A stretch of 64,000 nucleotides of DNA from DASXZH01 sp036502005 (lineage in GTDB: Bacteria; Armatimonadota; Fimbriimonadia; Fimbriimonadales; Fimbriimonadaceae), in assembly GCA_036502005.1 (NCBI GenBank), contig DASXZH010000097.1, positions 1 to 64,000 on the forward strand, read 5' to 3'. The translations under genes and the position numbers were made by a program. The notes under the pieces were generated by a model. That model did no database searches and had not been told where the DNA came from. It was given only the letters and a program-made list of their open reading frames with translations. Below, one piece after another: positions 18,816 to 27,431 of this stretch (positions are counted from its first letter, which is position 1; every line of letters starts with the position of its first letter).

Positions 18816-18939
18816 TTGATCGGCAGGCAAACGGTAAAAGGAAAGCAGTAAACGGTCGGGAAAGCATGCGAAGTGGTGGCAAACTAACACCAATCGAAAA
18901 TCGACATTCAAAAATCGAAAATCCCAGAATCCCCTCTGG

Positions 18940-18945
18940 TATAAT
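18940..18945 (+). promoter_or_regulatory. Candidate -10 box for the rpmJ ribosomal operon
   Basis: TGGTATAAT (extended -10 form) about 90 nt upstream of rpmJ. No convincing -35 is visible, which fits an extended -10 promoter. The leader to 19033 has no obvious structure. Confidence 0.45.
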
Positions 18946-19033
18946 CTTCGTTTGCGCCTGTATAGTCAGGTGTCAGACCCGTGCGCATGTCCGCGTTAAC
19001 TTTAAGGACGCGCGAGAAGGACGATTCGGCAAC

Positions 19034-19147
19034 ATGAAAGTTAGAGCAAGTGTAAAAAAAATGTGCGACAAGTGCAAGATCATTAAACGAAAGGGCGTTG
19101 TACGCGTTCTTTGCGTGAATGCCAAGCACAAGCAGCGCCAGGGTTAA
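19034..19147 (+). CDS. rpmJ: Ribosomal protein bL36
   Basis: 37 residues, the normal size for the zinc-binding (C+) form: MKVRASVKKMCDKCKIIKRK followed by a Cys and HKQRQG end, with the C-x2-C...C...H ligands intact. It is a large-subunit protein near the peptidyl transferase region. It is the first gene of the block, 20 nt before rpsM; infA, the usual upstream neighbour, is absent here. Confidence 0.95.
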   Translation: MKVRASVKKMCDKCKIIKRKGVVRVLCVNAKHKQRQG

Positions 19148-19167
19148 GAGGAGTTTGAACTAGAAGA

Positions 19168-19545
19168 ATGGCACGTATCGCAGGCGTAGACTTACCGAGA
19201 GAGAAGGCGATCCTTTACGCCCTTCCACTCATCTATGGCATTGGCAAGCACAATGCCACCCTAGTAGTGGAAAAGGCAGAAATCGATCCCCGAAAGAAGA
19301 TCAAAGATCTTAGCGAAGCAGAAATTTCCCGATTGAGAGAAATCATCGATCGCGATTACCAAGTTGAGGGAGACCTTCGCCGGGAAGTTCAATCCAATAT
19401 TCGCCGCCTCATCGATATCGGCTCCTACCGGGGCCTTCGCCATCGCCGCGGCCTGCCGACCAGAGGCCAGAACACCCGAAGCAACGCTCGAACTCGAAAG
19501 GGTCCCAAGAAGACGGTTGCCGGTAAGAAGAAGGCTAAGAAGTAA
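19168..19545 (+). CDS. rpsM: Ribosomal protein uS13
   Basis: 125 residues. Typical start MARIAGVDLPREK and the C-terminal SYRGLRHRRGLPTRGQNTRS basic tail that contacts the tRNAs and the head of the small subunit. AAGAGGAG lies upstream of ATG. The stop TAA overlaps the ATG of rpsK (TAATG), so the two are translationally coupled. Confidence 0.97.
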   Translation: MARIAGVDLPREKAILYALPLIYGIGKHNATLVVEKAEIDPRKKIKDLSEAEISRLREIIDRDYQVEGDLRREVQSNIRRLIDIGSYRGLRHRRGLPTRGQNTRSNARTRKGPKKTVAGKKKAKK

Positions 19546-19937
19546 TGGCTAGAAAGCAAGTATCAAAAGGCAAGCAGAAGGAAAAGAAGAACGTGCCCGT
19601 GGGCGTCGCTCATATTCACGCTTCTTTCAACAACACGCTCGTTACCATCACGGATACCCAAGGGAACGTGCTGAGTTGGGCAAGCGCCGGCGCAGTGAAC
19701 TTTAAGGGCAGCCGAAAAGGCACTCCGTTCGCAGCTCAGGTTGCTGCAGAGAACGCTTCGCGCAAAGCGCAAGAGCATGGCTTAAAACGAATTGATGTCC
19801 AAATCATGGGTCCCGGCTCCGGCCGAGAAACCGCAATCCGATCCCTGCAGGCTTCGGGTCTGGAAGTGATGTCCATTTCCGACCGAACCCCTGTACCCCA
19901 CAACGGATGCAGACCCCCCAAGAGACGAAGAGTCTAA
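19545..19937 (+). CDS. rpsK: Ribosomal protein uS11
   Basis: 130 residues. Core motifs VGVAHIHASFNNTLVTITD, SAGAVNFKGSRKGTPFAAQ and the C-terminal DRTPVPHNGCRPPKRRRV are all intact. It sits in the small-subunit platform and binds 16S rRNA near the mRNA exit. The next gene is rpoA, 23 nt on; rpsD, normally between them, is missing. Confidence 0.97.
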   Translation: MARKQVSKGKQKEKKNVPVGVAHIHASFNNTLVTITDTQGNVLSWASAGAVNFKGSRKGTPFAAQVAAENASRKAQEHGLKRIDVQIMGPGSGRETAIRSLQASGLEVMSISDRTPVPHNGCRPPKRRRV

Positions 19938-19960
19938 GAAACCGCTAGAACATATAGAAA

Positions 19961-20956
19961 ATGCCACACATTACAACGCTGGAACTAAACTCAGAATACG
20001 GCAAGTTCGTGCTGGAGCCGCTGGAGCGCGGCTACGGCCAAACGATCGGCAATGCGCTTCGCCGCGTGCTGCTTAGCTCCATTTACGGCGCTTCCGTAAG
20101 CGCCCTTCGCATCGATAAGGTCTTCCACGAGTTCGCGTCAATCCCTGGCGTCCGTGAAGACACCACGCAGCTTTTGATCAACATCAAAGATCTTGCGATC
20201 AAGTTCGAGAACGAGGATGGCCCTCCCCAAGAGGACAAGACCCTCCGCATCGACGTTAAAGGCCCCGGCCGCGTCACTGGCGCAGACATTATCTGCCCCG
20301 AGGGCGTCGAGATCGTAAATCCGGAGTGCTACATCGCTACCATCAGCGACCCCAAAGCCAACCTAACCATGGAGCTTTACACGGGCTGGGGCAGCGGCTA
20401 CGTTTTGCCGGATAAGCAAGAAAAGTACAAGGGCATGATCGGCGTAATCCCCACCGGCTCCCAGTTCACCCCTGTTAAGAAAGTGAACTACATCGTTGAG
20501 CAGACCCGTGTGGGAATGCGAACCGACTACGAGAGAATGGTGCTTGAGATCTGGACGAACGGTTCGGTAACCCCGAACGACGCCGTTTCCCAGTCCGCCC
20601 ACATCCTTGACAAGTATTTCAGAATGTTCTTCGATCTCGGCGAAGCCGGTTTTGAAGCCGATTTCATCGAGGGAGACGAGGTTCCGCCTGAACTGGCGAA
20701 CATCCCCGAGATGCGAATCGAAGAGCTCGACTTTTCGCAGCGCACTTTTAACTGCCTGCGCCGAGCCGGTCTTTTGACACTGCGCGCTTTGGCCACCGCT
20801 ACCGAGTCGGATCTGACCAGCATCCGCGGCTTCGGTAAGAAGTCTCTCGTTGAGGTTCGCGACAAACTTCAAGAGCATGGGCTAGAGCTTAAGCCACCGA
20901 AGGGCGGCTACCGAGCCATCGACATGCTCGATGACGAAGACGACGAGGATTTTTAA
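19961..20956 (+). CDS. rpoA: DNA-directed RNA polymerase subunit alpha
   Basis: 331 residues. N-terminal assembly domain about 1-230 (FVLEPLERGYGQTIGNALRRVLLSS); C-terminal domain about 250-315 (MRIEELDFSQRTFNCLRRAG, LTSIRGFGKKSLVEVRDKL) that binds UP elements and activators. The C-terminus ends in an acidic DDEDDEDF tail. Length and order are standard. Only 2 nt separate it from rplQ. Confidence 0.98.
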   Translation: MPHITTLELNSEYGKFVLEPLERGYGQTIGNALRRVLLSSIYGASVSALRIDKVFHEFASIPGVREDTTQLLINIKDLAIKFENEDGPPQEDKTLRIDVKGPGRVTGADIICPEGVEIVNPECYIATISDPKANLTMELYTGWGSGYVLPDKQEKYKGMIGVIPTGSQFTPVKKVNYIVEQTRVGMRTDYERMVLEIWTNGSVTPNDAVSQSAHILDKYFRMFFDLGEAGFEADFIEGDEVPPELANIPEMRIEELDFSQRTFNCLRRAGLLTLRALATATESDLTSIRGFGKKSLVEVRDKLQEHGLELKPPKGGYRAIDMLDDEDDEDF

Positions 20957-20958
20957 GA

Positions 20959-21405
20959 ATGAATCACAAGATCGACCACAGAAAGCTTGGGTTGCCGAGT
21001 GACCAGCGCCGCGCGCTGCTCACCAACCTTACGCGCCAGTTCATCCGCCACGGTTATGTTCGAACGACCGAAGGCCGGGCAAAGGAACTGCAGCGACTGG
21101 TTGAGCAGCTCATCACCACTGGAAAAGAGGATTCTCTGGCCGCTCGACGAAAGGCTCGAAAGGTCCTTGTCGGGCACTCGTCCAGCAGCCCCGCCATCAA
21201 GGAAATGGTCGGCAAGACCGATGCCGAGAAGCACGCGATTCGCGTTCGACGCAGCTTGCTGAACGGCGAAGACCTGGTGCATCACCTGTTTGCCAATGTC
21301 GCTCCTCGATATAAGGATCGAAAAGGCGGCTACACACGGTTGACCAAGCTCATCCCTCGCCGAGGCGATGGCGCTCCGGTTTCCGTGCTGGAACTGGTTG
21401 ACTAG
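20959..21405 (+). CDS. rplQ: Ribosomal protein bL17
   Basis: 148 residues, with the family start MNHKIDHRKLGLPSDQRRAL, the central TTEGRAKELQRLVEQLIT and the C-terminal GGYTRLTKLIPRRGDGAPVS. A segment of about 15-20 residues in the middle (GHSSSSPAIKEMVGKTDAEK) makes it a little longer than the 120-residue enterobacterial form. It follows rpoA at 2 nt and overlaps the start of truA. Confidence 0.96.
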   Translation: MNHKIDHRKLGLPSDQRRALLTNLTRQFIRHGYVRTTEGRAKELQRLVEQLITTGKEDSLAARRKARKVLVGHSSSSPAIKEMVGKTDAEKHAIRVRRSLLNGEDLVHHLFANVAPRYKDRKGGYTRLTKLIPRRGDGAPVSVLELVD

Positions 21406-22180
21406 AAGAATAAAATTCGTCGTCGCGTACGACGGAACCGATTTTCGCGGCTGGGCCGCGCAAACTGGGCTGAGGACAGTCCAGAGTACATTGACAGAAG
21501 CTGTTCGCCGAGTCTCGGGCGAGGATTGCGAGATCGTAGGAGCGAGCCGTACCGATAGCGGCGCCCATGCGAAAGGCCAAGTTTGCCACTTTGATACAGG
21601 TGTGCCGATTAAGCCGGATCGTTGGGTGCAAGCAGTAAACCGCGTTCTTCCTCTGGACCTGAGCGTTGTTTCGGCGCATTTGGTTTCTAAGGAGTTCAAT
21701 AGTAGGTTTTGCGCGATTGACCGGCATTATCGATATCGGTTTTTGCTATCGACGCGTGATCCGCTTCGGGCTAGGTTTTCCCATTTCCATTGGGAGGATT
21801 TGGATTTTGAAAGGATGCAGGCGGCGGGCAAGGATTTGGTTGGTCTCCACGATTTTCGAGGTTTTACCGAAGAACTTGATCCTACGGTGGAGAATACGAT
21901 GCGTCGTCTTTTCTCGGTGGATCTAAAGAGGGTCCGAGATGAGATTTGGCTCGACGTAGTGGGCACCGCGTTCTTACGCGGGATGATGAGAAGGATGGCC
22001 GGGATTTTGTTTGAAATCGGACGTGGGATTAGGCCCCCGGAAGATGTTGAAAGAGTGCTTACGAACTGGCAAGGCATGCATTTGGCGGTGGTTCTCCCTG
22101 CAAGGGGGCTCACTCTGATAAAGATACGATACGGACGCCATCCAAGAGACCATCGGGACGTTGAAGTGAACAGTGAGTAG
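21398..22180 (+). CDS. truA: tRNA pseudouridine synthase A
   Basis: 260 residues from TTG 21398, which overlaps the last codons of rplQ by 8 nt. I chose it because the family begins with R-I-K-x-V-V-A-Y-D-G. It isomerises uridines 38-40 in the anticodon arm. The catalytic aspartate lies in RTDSGAH (residue 53); FHWEDLDFERMQAAGKDLVG and the C-terminal GMMRRMAGILFEIGRG are also family blocks. This position between rplQ and rplM is common in many phyla. Confidence 0.95.
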   Translation: MTRRIKFVVAYDGTDFRGWAAQTGLRTVQSTLTEAVRRVSGEDCEIVGASRTDSGAHAKGQVCHFDTGVPIKPDRWVQAVNRVLPLDLSVVSAHLVSKEFNSRFCAIDRHYRYRFLLSTRDPLRARFSHFHWEDLDFERMQAAGKDLVGLHDFRGFTEELDPTVENTMRRLFSVDLKRVRDEIWLDVVGTAFLRGMMRRMAGILFEIGRGIRPPEDVERVLTNWQGMHLAVVLPARGLTLIKIRYGRHPRDHRDVEVNSE

Positions 22181-22231
22181 TCGAAGTGAGCAGCCGGAAG
22201 GGAAACCCGAAGGAAACAGTTTGGAAAGGAA

Positions 22232-22669
22232 ATGAATAGAACTTATACGGTTAAGGAAGGAAGCGTAGACCATAAGTGGTTCGTGGTGGATGCAACAGGC
22301 ATTCCCGTGGGCCGCTTGGCAGCGCAAGTTGCACAGGTGCTCCATGGCAAGCACAAACCCACGTTTTCGTACAATGCGGATTGTGGCGACTTTGTGGTTG
22401 TGATTAACGCCGACAAAGTGGTGCTCACCGGCAACAAGAAAGAGGAAATCATCTACTGGCACACAGGCTGGCCCGATGGTCTCCGCAACGTGGAGCGCGG
22501 AAAACTTCTGGAAGATAACCCGGAGAGGCTTGTTTCCAAAGCGATTTGGGGCATGCTTCCCAAAACCAAGCTTGGCAAAAAGCTTTTTGGCAAGTTGAAA
22601 GTTTATAGCGGCAGCGAGCATCCGCATACGGCACAGAACCCAACACCCTTAAAGGTAACGAAGGATTAA
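22232..22669 (+). CDS. rplM: Ribosomal protein uL13
   Basis: 145 residues. Family blocks WFVVDATGIPVGRLAAQVA, GDFVVVINADKVVLTGNK, WHTGWPDGLR and AIWGMLPKTKLGKKLFGKLK are visible. A good Shine-Dalgarno (GGAAAGGAAATG) precedes ATG. It is 8 nt from rpsI, the universal partner. Confidence 0.97.
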   Translation: MNRTYTVKEGSVDHKWFVVDATGIPVGRLAAQVAQVLHGKHKPTFSYNADCGDFVVVINADKVVLTGNKKEEIIYWHTGWPDGLRNVERGKLLEDNPERLVSKAIWGMLPKTKLGKKLFGKLKVYSGSEHPHTAQNPTPLKVTKD

Positions 22670-22677
22670 TTTAGAGA

Positions 22678-23082
22678 ATGGCTAGAAAAGCAAAAGCAGT
22701 TGAGAACTACGGCACGGGTCGGCGCAAAAACGCCATCGCTCGTGTTTGGCTAACCCCCGGCGAGGGCAATATCAGCATTAACGGACGAGACTTTAAAGAG
22801 TATCTCGGCCGGCCAGTGCTTGAGATTTTGGTGCAAAGCCCCTTCGAGGCTTTGAACTTGGGTGGCCAGTTTGATGTGAAGGCAACCACCAACGGTGGCG
22901 GCATTACGGGCCAGGCCGGTGCTCTTAAGTTGGGCATTAGCCGCGCTTTGCTTGAGGTTGATTCGGAGTTCCGAGGAACCTTGAAGGCCGCTGGGTTCTT
23001 AACGCGCGACGCGCGAATCAAGGAATCTAAGAAGTACGGCCGCAAGAAGGCACGACGTGGCTTCCAGTTCGTAAAACGTTAA
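22678..23082 (+). CDS. rpsI: Ribosomal protein uS9
   Basis: 134 residues. TGRRKNAIARVWLTPGEG near the start, TTNGGGITGQAGALKLGISR in the middle and the basic KKYGRKKARRGFQFVKR tail that reaches the P-site tRNA. It is the last gene of the block and is followed by a strong terminator at 23103. Confidence 0.97.
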   Translation: MARKAKAVENYGTGRRKNAIARVWLTPGEGNISINGRDFKEYLGRPVLEILVQSPFEALNLGGQFDVKATTNGGGITGQAGALKLGISRALLEVDSEFRGTLKAAGFLTRDARIKESKKYGRKKARRGFQFVKR

Positions 23083-23102
23083 GCGTTTTTTTGAAGTTTG
23101 GC

Positions 23103-23136
23103 GGGCTCAACCCATCCGGGTTGGGCCCTTTTTTTT
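23103..23136 (+). terminator. Intrinsic terminator of the ribosomal block
   Basis: Stem GGGCTCAACCC (23103-23113), loop ATCC, stem GGGTTGGGCCC (23118-23128), then eight T. Eleven base pairs with one G-T pair. Confidence 0.95.
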
Positions 23137-23149
23137 GCCGAGAATTCGG

Positions 23150-23485
23150 AATAGGGCACCCTTTCAGGGTGCGTTCGATTTATATCCACGGTCCTTTCCA
23201 GGGCTAAAGCCCTTCGCTATAATAGGCTGACCCTCCGGGTCAAATGCCGCTCAGACATGGGTCTTCCGTTCAAGCGCGCACTTTGCTCCTTTTGCCCCGG
23301 CGAGATTTGGCTTGGACGAACATCTGGCATCCTACAGAGAACTCTAAAGAAAGCGGTCGTTGCCTATTACTCTCAGGGTCTCTCCCCTTCCCCTGCCCCG
23401 AAGGGTCTAACTATTAAAGCGAAGGGCTTTAGCCCTGGAAACGACGATCTCATCTTTCCCGCACCCTGAAAGGGTGCACCCAGAC
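23150..23485. repeat. Inverted palindromic repeats next to the IS200-like gene
   Basis: The left part (23154-23220) holds GCACCCTTTCAGGGTGCG and CCAGGGCTAAAGCCCTTCGC; the right part (23420-23480) holds the inverse forms GCGAAGGGCTTTAGCCCTGG and GCACCCTGAAAGGGTGCAC. A further palindrome, GACCCTCCGGGTC, is at 23230. The region between has a 70-codon open frame (23257-23469) that I regard as non-coding. Confidence 0.8.
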
Positions 23486-23509
23486 CAAAGCATCCATCAG
23501 AATATCTCA

Positions 23510-23962
23510 ATGCCGCAATCGCTCTCCAATGTGCTAGTCCATCTAGTCTTCAGCACCTTTCACCGGGATCCCACTCTAACCGAGCCGGTGACGCAACATC
23601 TTTATCCTTATATGATCACCGTTTTGAAAAACGACGGATGTCGAGTAGTTCAGATCGGGGGCGTGGCCGATCATATACATATTCTGTTCGCGCAATCACG
23701 AACAGAATGCCTTTCTGACTTAGTGAAGGCCATAAAGGGAAGCTCTTCAGGACTCATAAAGGATTTACCTTCCGGCCGAAAAGATTTTGCTTGGCAAGCG
23801 GGATATGGAGCATTTTCGGTTGGCGCGAGAGAAGTTGAACCAGAGATTCGATACATTCAGAATCAGCAGGAGCACCACAGGGTAGCAACCTTCAAGGACG
23901 AGTTTAGAGAACTGATGCGGTTAGCGAATATGGAGGTCGACGAGCGTTACGCGTGGGAATAG
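23510..23962 (+). CDS. IS200/IS605-type Y1 transposase (RAYT-like)
   Basis: 150 residues from ATG 23510 (MPQSLSNVLVHLVFSTFHRD). The HUH metal-binding motif appears as HIHILF (near residue 57) and the catalytic tyrosine most likely in EIRYIQNQQEHH (near 119-130). The order and length match tnpA-type single-strand transposases. The gene lies beside short palindromes of the kind such proteins bind, so it is probably a REP-associated domesticated transposase. No tnpB is present. Downstream, CCCTCCTTGGAAAGGAGGG (about 23997-24015) is another hairpin. Confidence 0.85.
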   Translation: MPQSLSNVLVHLVFSTFHRDPTLTEPVTQHLYPYMITVLKNDGCRVVQIGGVADHIHILFAQSRTECLSDLVKAIKGSSSGLIKDLPSGRKDFAWQAGYGAFSVGAREVEPEIRYIQNQQEHHRVATFKDEFRELMRLANMEVDERYAWE

Positions 23963-24067
23963 ATAAATCGGGCGCCCTTTCATCATCCTCCCTCGATCCC
24001 TCCTTGGAAAGGAGGGACGAACCCTATCCTAGTTAGTTAACTTCCTTAAAAGGAGGGGAGCACCCTC

Positions 24068-26065
24068 TCAATTTGTCGTATTCTCGGCCCATGGCTTCCC
24101 CTCCAAAATGCTCGCCACCGGGAATGAGGAGATCCGTAATCTCGCTGCGCCCATGGGGATGAGGGTGACCATCTGCGCTTTCTCCTTCGTTAGGACCGGA
24201 CTCGGTTCTAACTTCCCAACCAGTCCCAAACTATCCATCTTCCAGGAAGGAATCTCGCGGGCCCAGGTTTTAATCTCGACCGGCGAAGAATCCCAATCGA
24301 ACGGCTGGCCGTTTGTTGGCCAGGGCTTGGAGACGACCTCAAAGTGATCCAAGGTCAACCCGTAGTTCCAAGGCGTGGTGGGCTCCAGGGAAAACGCAGG
24401 CCAGGCGTCCGTTCCGCCGTGGCGAACATATTTCTCGCCGATCTTGAGCGCATAGGTCAGCGGGCCCCGCTGAATGGAAACCGCATTGTGGTTATTAACC
24501 CAATGGTTAACATCCACTTTCATGGGCAGGGTTAGAACTAAAACGTCGCCGTTTTTCCACTCGGTTTCGAGGACGGCATATTTGCCCTGTGACTCCTTGG
24601 CAACGCTTAAGGCTTTTCCATTTAACTTCAATGTTGCCTCCTTGCACCAGGAAGGAATGCGCAGAGTCAAAGGGAAACGGACGGGACTATCCATAGTGAA
24701 ATGGAACTCGATTTGATCGTCGAACGGATATTGGGTCTTTTCTTCAATACTAACCGTTTGGTCAAAATCCACACTAGCGTTTACTTTGCAAGGCGCGTAG
24801 ATCACAGCCGCTAAGCCGTTGTCATCCATTCCATACCATAGGTTTTCGCTGAAATATGGCCAAGCGTGAGAGACGTTGTGCTGGCAGCAACGATGATCCC
24901 AGGGATTGAACAACAACATGGGGCCGCTGTTTTGCAGCTCGGGGGCTTTGGAGCCCGCATCGCACTGGACCATATTCGGCGAAGTGAGATAGTGCAGCGC
25001 TTTCAAGTCGGGAGTCATGGAAGCCGGCAGCGAGTTGAAGGCGACGTCCTCGCACCGTTCCGCCCAAACCGGATCCCCGGTTTGGGCCAGCAGCATTTCG
25101 CTGGAAAGCATCATTTCTGCCATCGCACAGGTTTCTGTCGCTTGGCGGGGGTCGGTGTATCCTGCGCGGGCATTTTCATCCGCGCCATACATTCCGCCGG
25201 GAACCTGGCCATACATCTGGCGCATCTTGTCGTAGTCGGCTTCGGACTCAGCCACAGTCGCCGCTTTTGAGTCCAAAAGCGAGAACTCGGCCGGCTCTCG
25301 AAAGGCCTGGGCGAAGTTCACTCCGTGAAAATCGGGAATTCCGGATGTCCAATCCGCCGTTCGCCGGTGGATCTTTCGGGCTAAATCCAAAAGGAACTCA
25401 TCGCCCGTGCGGTTGTACAGCCAGTAAACGCTGGCCATGTTGTCCCCACCGCGTTGTTTTTCCCAGTAAGAAGTGTAAAACTCCTCCTCCGGAAGCGCTG
25501 CCTGCCACTTGAAATAGCGGGTCATCAGTTCGAGCACGCGCTTGTCGCCGGAGTAGTCGTAATACGACTGAAGCACGTTCAACATGACCATATTTGGCCA
25601 CATATCCGGTTTGCCATCGTTGGCTTTTAGGTTCGAACGCGGCCCTAACCAGCCGTCTTCGGCCTGGTTTTGAAGCACTTTTTGAACCCAGAAGTCGGTT
25701 TCCTTTAGGATTCTGGGGTCCTGCAGGATGTAGCCAAGATCGCCAAAGCCTTTAAGCCAATAAGGGACTTCCTCCCAGCCGTGGTCGCCTTCTCCGGTGG
25801 GGCTCAGCCATGCGTTGTTCTTTTTGTTCAGGAACTCGCTGATCTCGGTTAAATGGCCGGTGAACCCGTTTGCTTCCAGTTGAAGCTGTTTTAGGAGCCA
25901 GCCTTCGGGTTTGATGGCTTTTATTGGGAGCTTTCTGAATGGCTGCGGATCGATGGGGGTTTTGTTGGAAACGTAAAACGTGTTCAGCCCACCCACGGAG
26001 GGTTTGTCGACGATCTTTACGGAGACTTGTTGGGCCATAAACGCGGCAACCAAAGGAGCGAGCAT
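24068..26065 (-). CDS. GH127-like beta-L-arabinofuranosidase domain protein (DUF1680 type)
   Basis: 665 residues. The first 12 residues are hydrophobic (MLAPLVAAFMAQQ) and probably a short signal peptide. An (alpha/alpha)6 barrel follows, with EVPYWLKGFGDLGYIL, FHGVNFAQAFREP, ETCAMAEMMLSSEMLL and the cysteine-rich block DHRCCQHNVSHAWPYF. GH127 enzymes use a Zn-bound cysteine and a glutamate in this area. The C-terminal half is beta-sandwich (FPLTLRIPSWCKEATLKLNG). Expected to remove L-arabinofuranose from plant cell-wall or glycoprotein glycans, but relatives in this family have other specificities. Confidence 0.85.
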   Translation of the reverse strand: MLAPLVAAFMAQQVSVKIVDKPSVGGLNTFYVSNKTPIDPQPFRKLPIKAIKPEGWLLKQLQLEANGFTGHLTEISEFLNKKNNAWLSPTGEGDHGWEEVPYWLKGFGDLGYILQDPRILKETDFWVQKVLQNQAEDGWLGPRSNLKANDGKPDMWPNMVMLNVLQSYYDYSGDKRVLELMTRYFKWQAALPEEEFYTSYWEKQRGGDNMASVYWLYNRTGDEFLLDLARKIHRRTADWTSGIPDFHGVNFAQAFREPAEFSLLDSKAATVAESEADYDKMRQMYGQVPGGMYGADENARAGYTDPRQATETCAMAEMMLSSEMLLAQTGDPVWAERCEDVAFNSLPASMTPDLKALHYLTSPNMVQCDAGSKAPELQNSGPMLLFNPWDHRCCQHNVSHAWPYFSENLWYGMDDNGLAAVIYAPCKVNASVDFDQTVSIEEKTQYPFDDQIEFHFTMDSPVRFPLTLRIPSWCKEATLKLNGKALSVAKESQGKYAVLETEWKNGDVLVLTLPMKVDVNHWVNNHNAVSIQRGPLTYALKIGEKYVRHGGTDAWPAFSLEPTTPWNYGLTLDHFEVVSKPWPTNGQPFDWDSSPVEIKTWAREIPSWKMDSLGLVGKLEPSPVLTKEKAQMVTLIPMGAARLRISSFPVASILEGKPWAENTTN

Positions 26066-26394
26066 TAATTGATTGTACGTGGTTTCGGGGCTAATGTTCG
26101 GTTATCTTGCTGGTGTGTAATCACACAGAGAACGCAGAGGGCACAGAGGATTTGAATGGTGGCTGCGGGAATGCCAAGGCGGGCCCATTTGGCCCCGCTA
26201 CCCGTCACCCCTTCTGGGAATGGGCTTTAAAATGAGGTATGGACAACGGTTTCCAAAGTCGTTTCCTCGGGACCTCCCCCGGTTCGCGGACTCACCGGCC
26301 CCTCCGCCCGAGAGGGGCGAGGAGTTTGCGTCGGTAAAAAGCTGTTTATTTTAACGCCTATGCCCGCTACGCGTCACTCGTCACCTGTCACACG
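26066..26394. other. Intergenic gap with MITE-like copy 4 and 7-bp repeats
   Basis: No gene seen. GGCTGCGGGAATGCCAAGG (26161-26179) is the inverse of CCTTGGCATTCCCGCAGCC near position 16-34. The MITE-like copy runs to about 26356, and a run of NCGTCAC heptamers follows at 26375-26400. Confidence 0.6.
26225..26356. repeat. MITE-like element, copy 4
   Basis: Left end CTTTAAAATGAGG, right end TTTATTTTAACGCC. The core is almost identical to the copy at 4260-4392, including GTTTCCTCGGGACCTCCC and AAAAAGCTGTTTATTTTAAC. Confidence 0.7.
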
Positions 26395-27198
26395 TCACTC
26401 CCTCTCATACACCGCTTCAATCAACAGCGCGCGGCCTTCTTTCAGGTTCCAGGCCAGATTCTTGACCTTCACCCCAAACCCTTCACCCATCAGGATCCCT
26501 AAGTTAAACGGCGTAACAGTGGAGTCGACCAAAGCGGCCAATCCGAGTTCAGTGGTGTCAGTCCAGCTCAGTTCCTTAAACCCGCAAGAGGACAGCACCG
26601 ACTGCATCGCATCTGGCGAGAGCAAGAAGCTGATCGAAGGGTCGCCGGCCCAAGGAACGGGGAAAATCAAAGGCTCTACCGGACCAGCCATAACATCATA
26701 AATCCCTAGCTTGCCACCCGGTTTCATAACCCGGGCGATTTCGGAATACAAACCCGCGCGGTCTTGGATGTTCATTCCCACATGCTGGGTCCAGGCGTGG
26801 TCAAAACTCGCATCCGGGAAAGGCATCTTAAGGGCGTCGCCTTGAACGAACTCGTTTAAATCAGTTAGTCCGCAACGCTGAGATAGCATCGTTGCTGCAT
26901 CGATGAATGGCTTGCTGAGGTCGATGCCCGTCACGTTGCAACCCGCCGTTGCCGCTAAATAGCGCGCTGGTCCGCCGAGTCCGGAACCCACATCCAGGAC
27001 TCGATCTTTAGTGGTGGCAGACAAGCCTTTGGCTAAATCGACGGTTGCTGGGAAGCCGCGGACGTGGAACTGATCGAGGGTTGCGATATCAGACCATTTG
27101 ATCGGGCCATCGCCAATGCCGGCTTGCGCCAAGGCGTTTGAAATCACCGAGGTTAAGTCGCCCTCGCCGTAGTGTTCTTGAACTTTGTTGTTAGTCAT
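26395..27198 (-). CDS. SAM-dependent methyltransferase, tocopherol/sterol type
   Basis: About 267 residues from ATG 27198 (an in-frame ATG at 27222 lies inside the end of hicA). Motif I VLDVGSGLGGPARYLA, then GIDLSKPFIDAA, the post-I QGDALKMPFPDASFDHAW and EIARVMKPGGKLGIYD are clear class I methyltransferase blocks. The N-terminus NNKVQEHYG resembles small-molecule C-methyltransferases such as gamma-tocopherol or sterol enzymes; the substrate is unknown. It lies 8 nt behind hicA on the same strand and may share its transcript. Confidence 0.85.
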   Translation of the reverse strand: MTNNKVQEHYGEGDLTSVISNALAQAGIGDGPIKWSDIATLDQFHVRGFPATVDLAKGLSATTKDRVLDVGSGLGGPARYLAATAGCNVTGIDLSKPFIDAATMLSQRCGLTDLNEFVQGDALKMPFPDASFDHAWTQHVGMNIQDRAGLYSEIARVMKPGGKLGIYDVMAGPVEPLIFPVPWAGDPSISFLLSPDAMQSVLSSCGFKELSWTDTTELGLAALVDSTVTPFNLGILMGEGFGVKVKNLAWNLKEGRALLIEAVYERE

Positions 27199-27206
27199 TG
27201 GTATTG

Positions 27207-27431
27207 CTAAAGGGATGTCCATTCTTCAATAGTAACGCCCGCCTGTCTCAAGAAAGATCGAACAGTCCCAACCGAAATTTCCTTGTGGGCGGGCACAATA
27301 GCCGTTAATAATCCCGCAGGCGTTTGCTTGGCGAACTTCACGTGACTACCAACCTGAGAAATCCTGGCGAAACCAGCGGCCTTCAGCTTTCTCTGTGCAT
27401 CTGCAAAGCTAATAGGGCTAAGCTGCCCCAA
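27207..27431 (-). CDS. hicA: HicA-type toxin (mRNA interferase)
   Basis: 74 residues, dsRBD-like fold. KLKAAGFARISQVGSHVKF carries the histidine that cuts mRNA in this family, and VPAHKEISVGTVRSFLRQAG is the family C-terminal block. TTG start at 27431. It overlaps the upstream hicB by 14 nt, so translation is coupled. Order is hicB then hicA, the reverse of the commonest arrangement in enterobacteria. Confidence 0.88.
   Translation of the reverse strand: MGQLSPISFADAQRKLKAAGFARISQVGSHVKFAKQTPAGLLTAIVPAHKEISVGTVRSFLRQAGVTIEEWTSL

Noticed and set aside
23257..23469. 70-codon open frame in front of the IS200-like gene
   Set aside because: It runs through the palindromic repeats, has no homology pattern, no ribosome-binding site and ends inside the inverted repeat.
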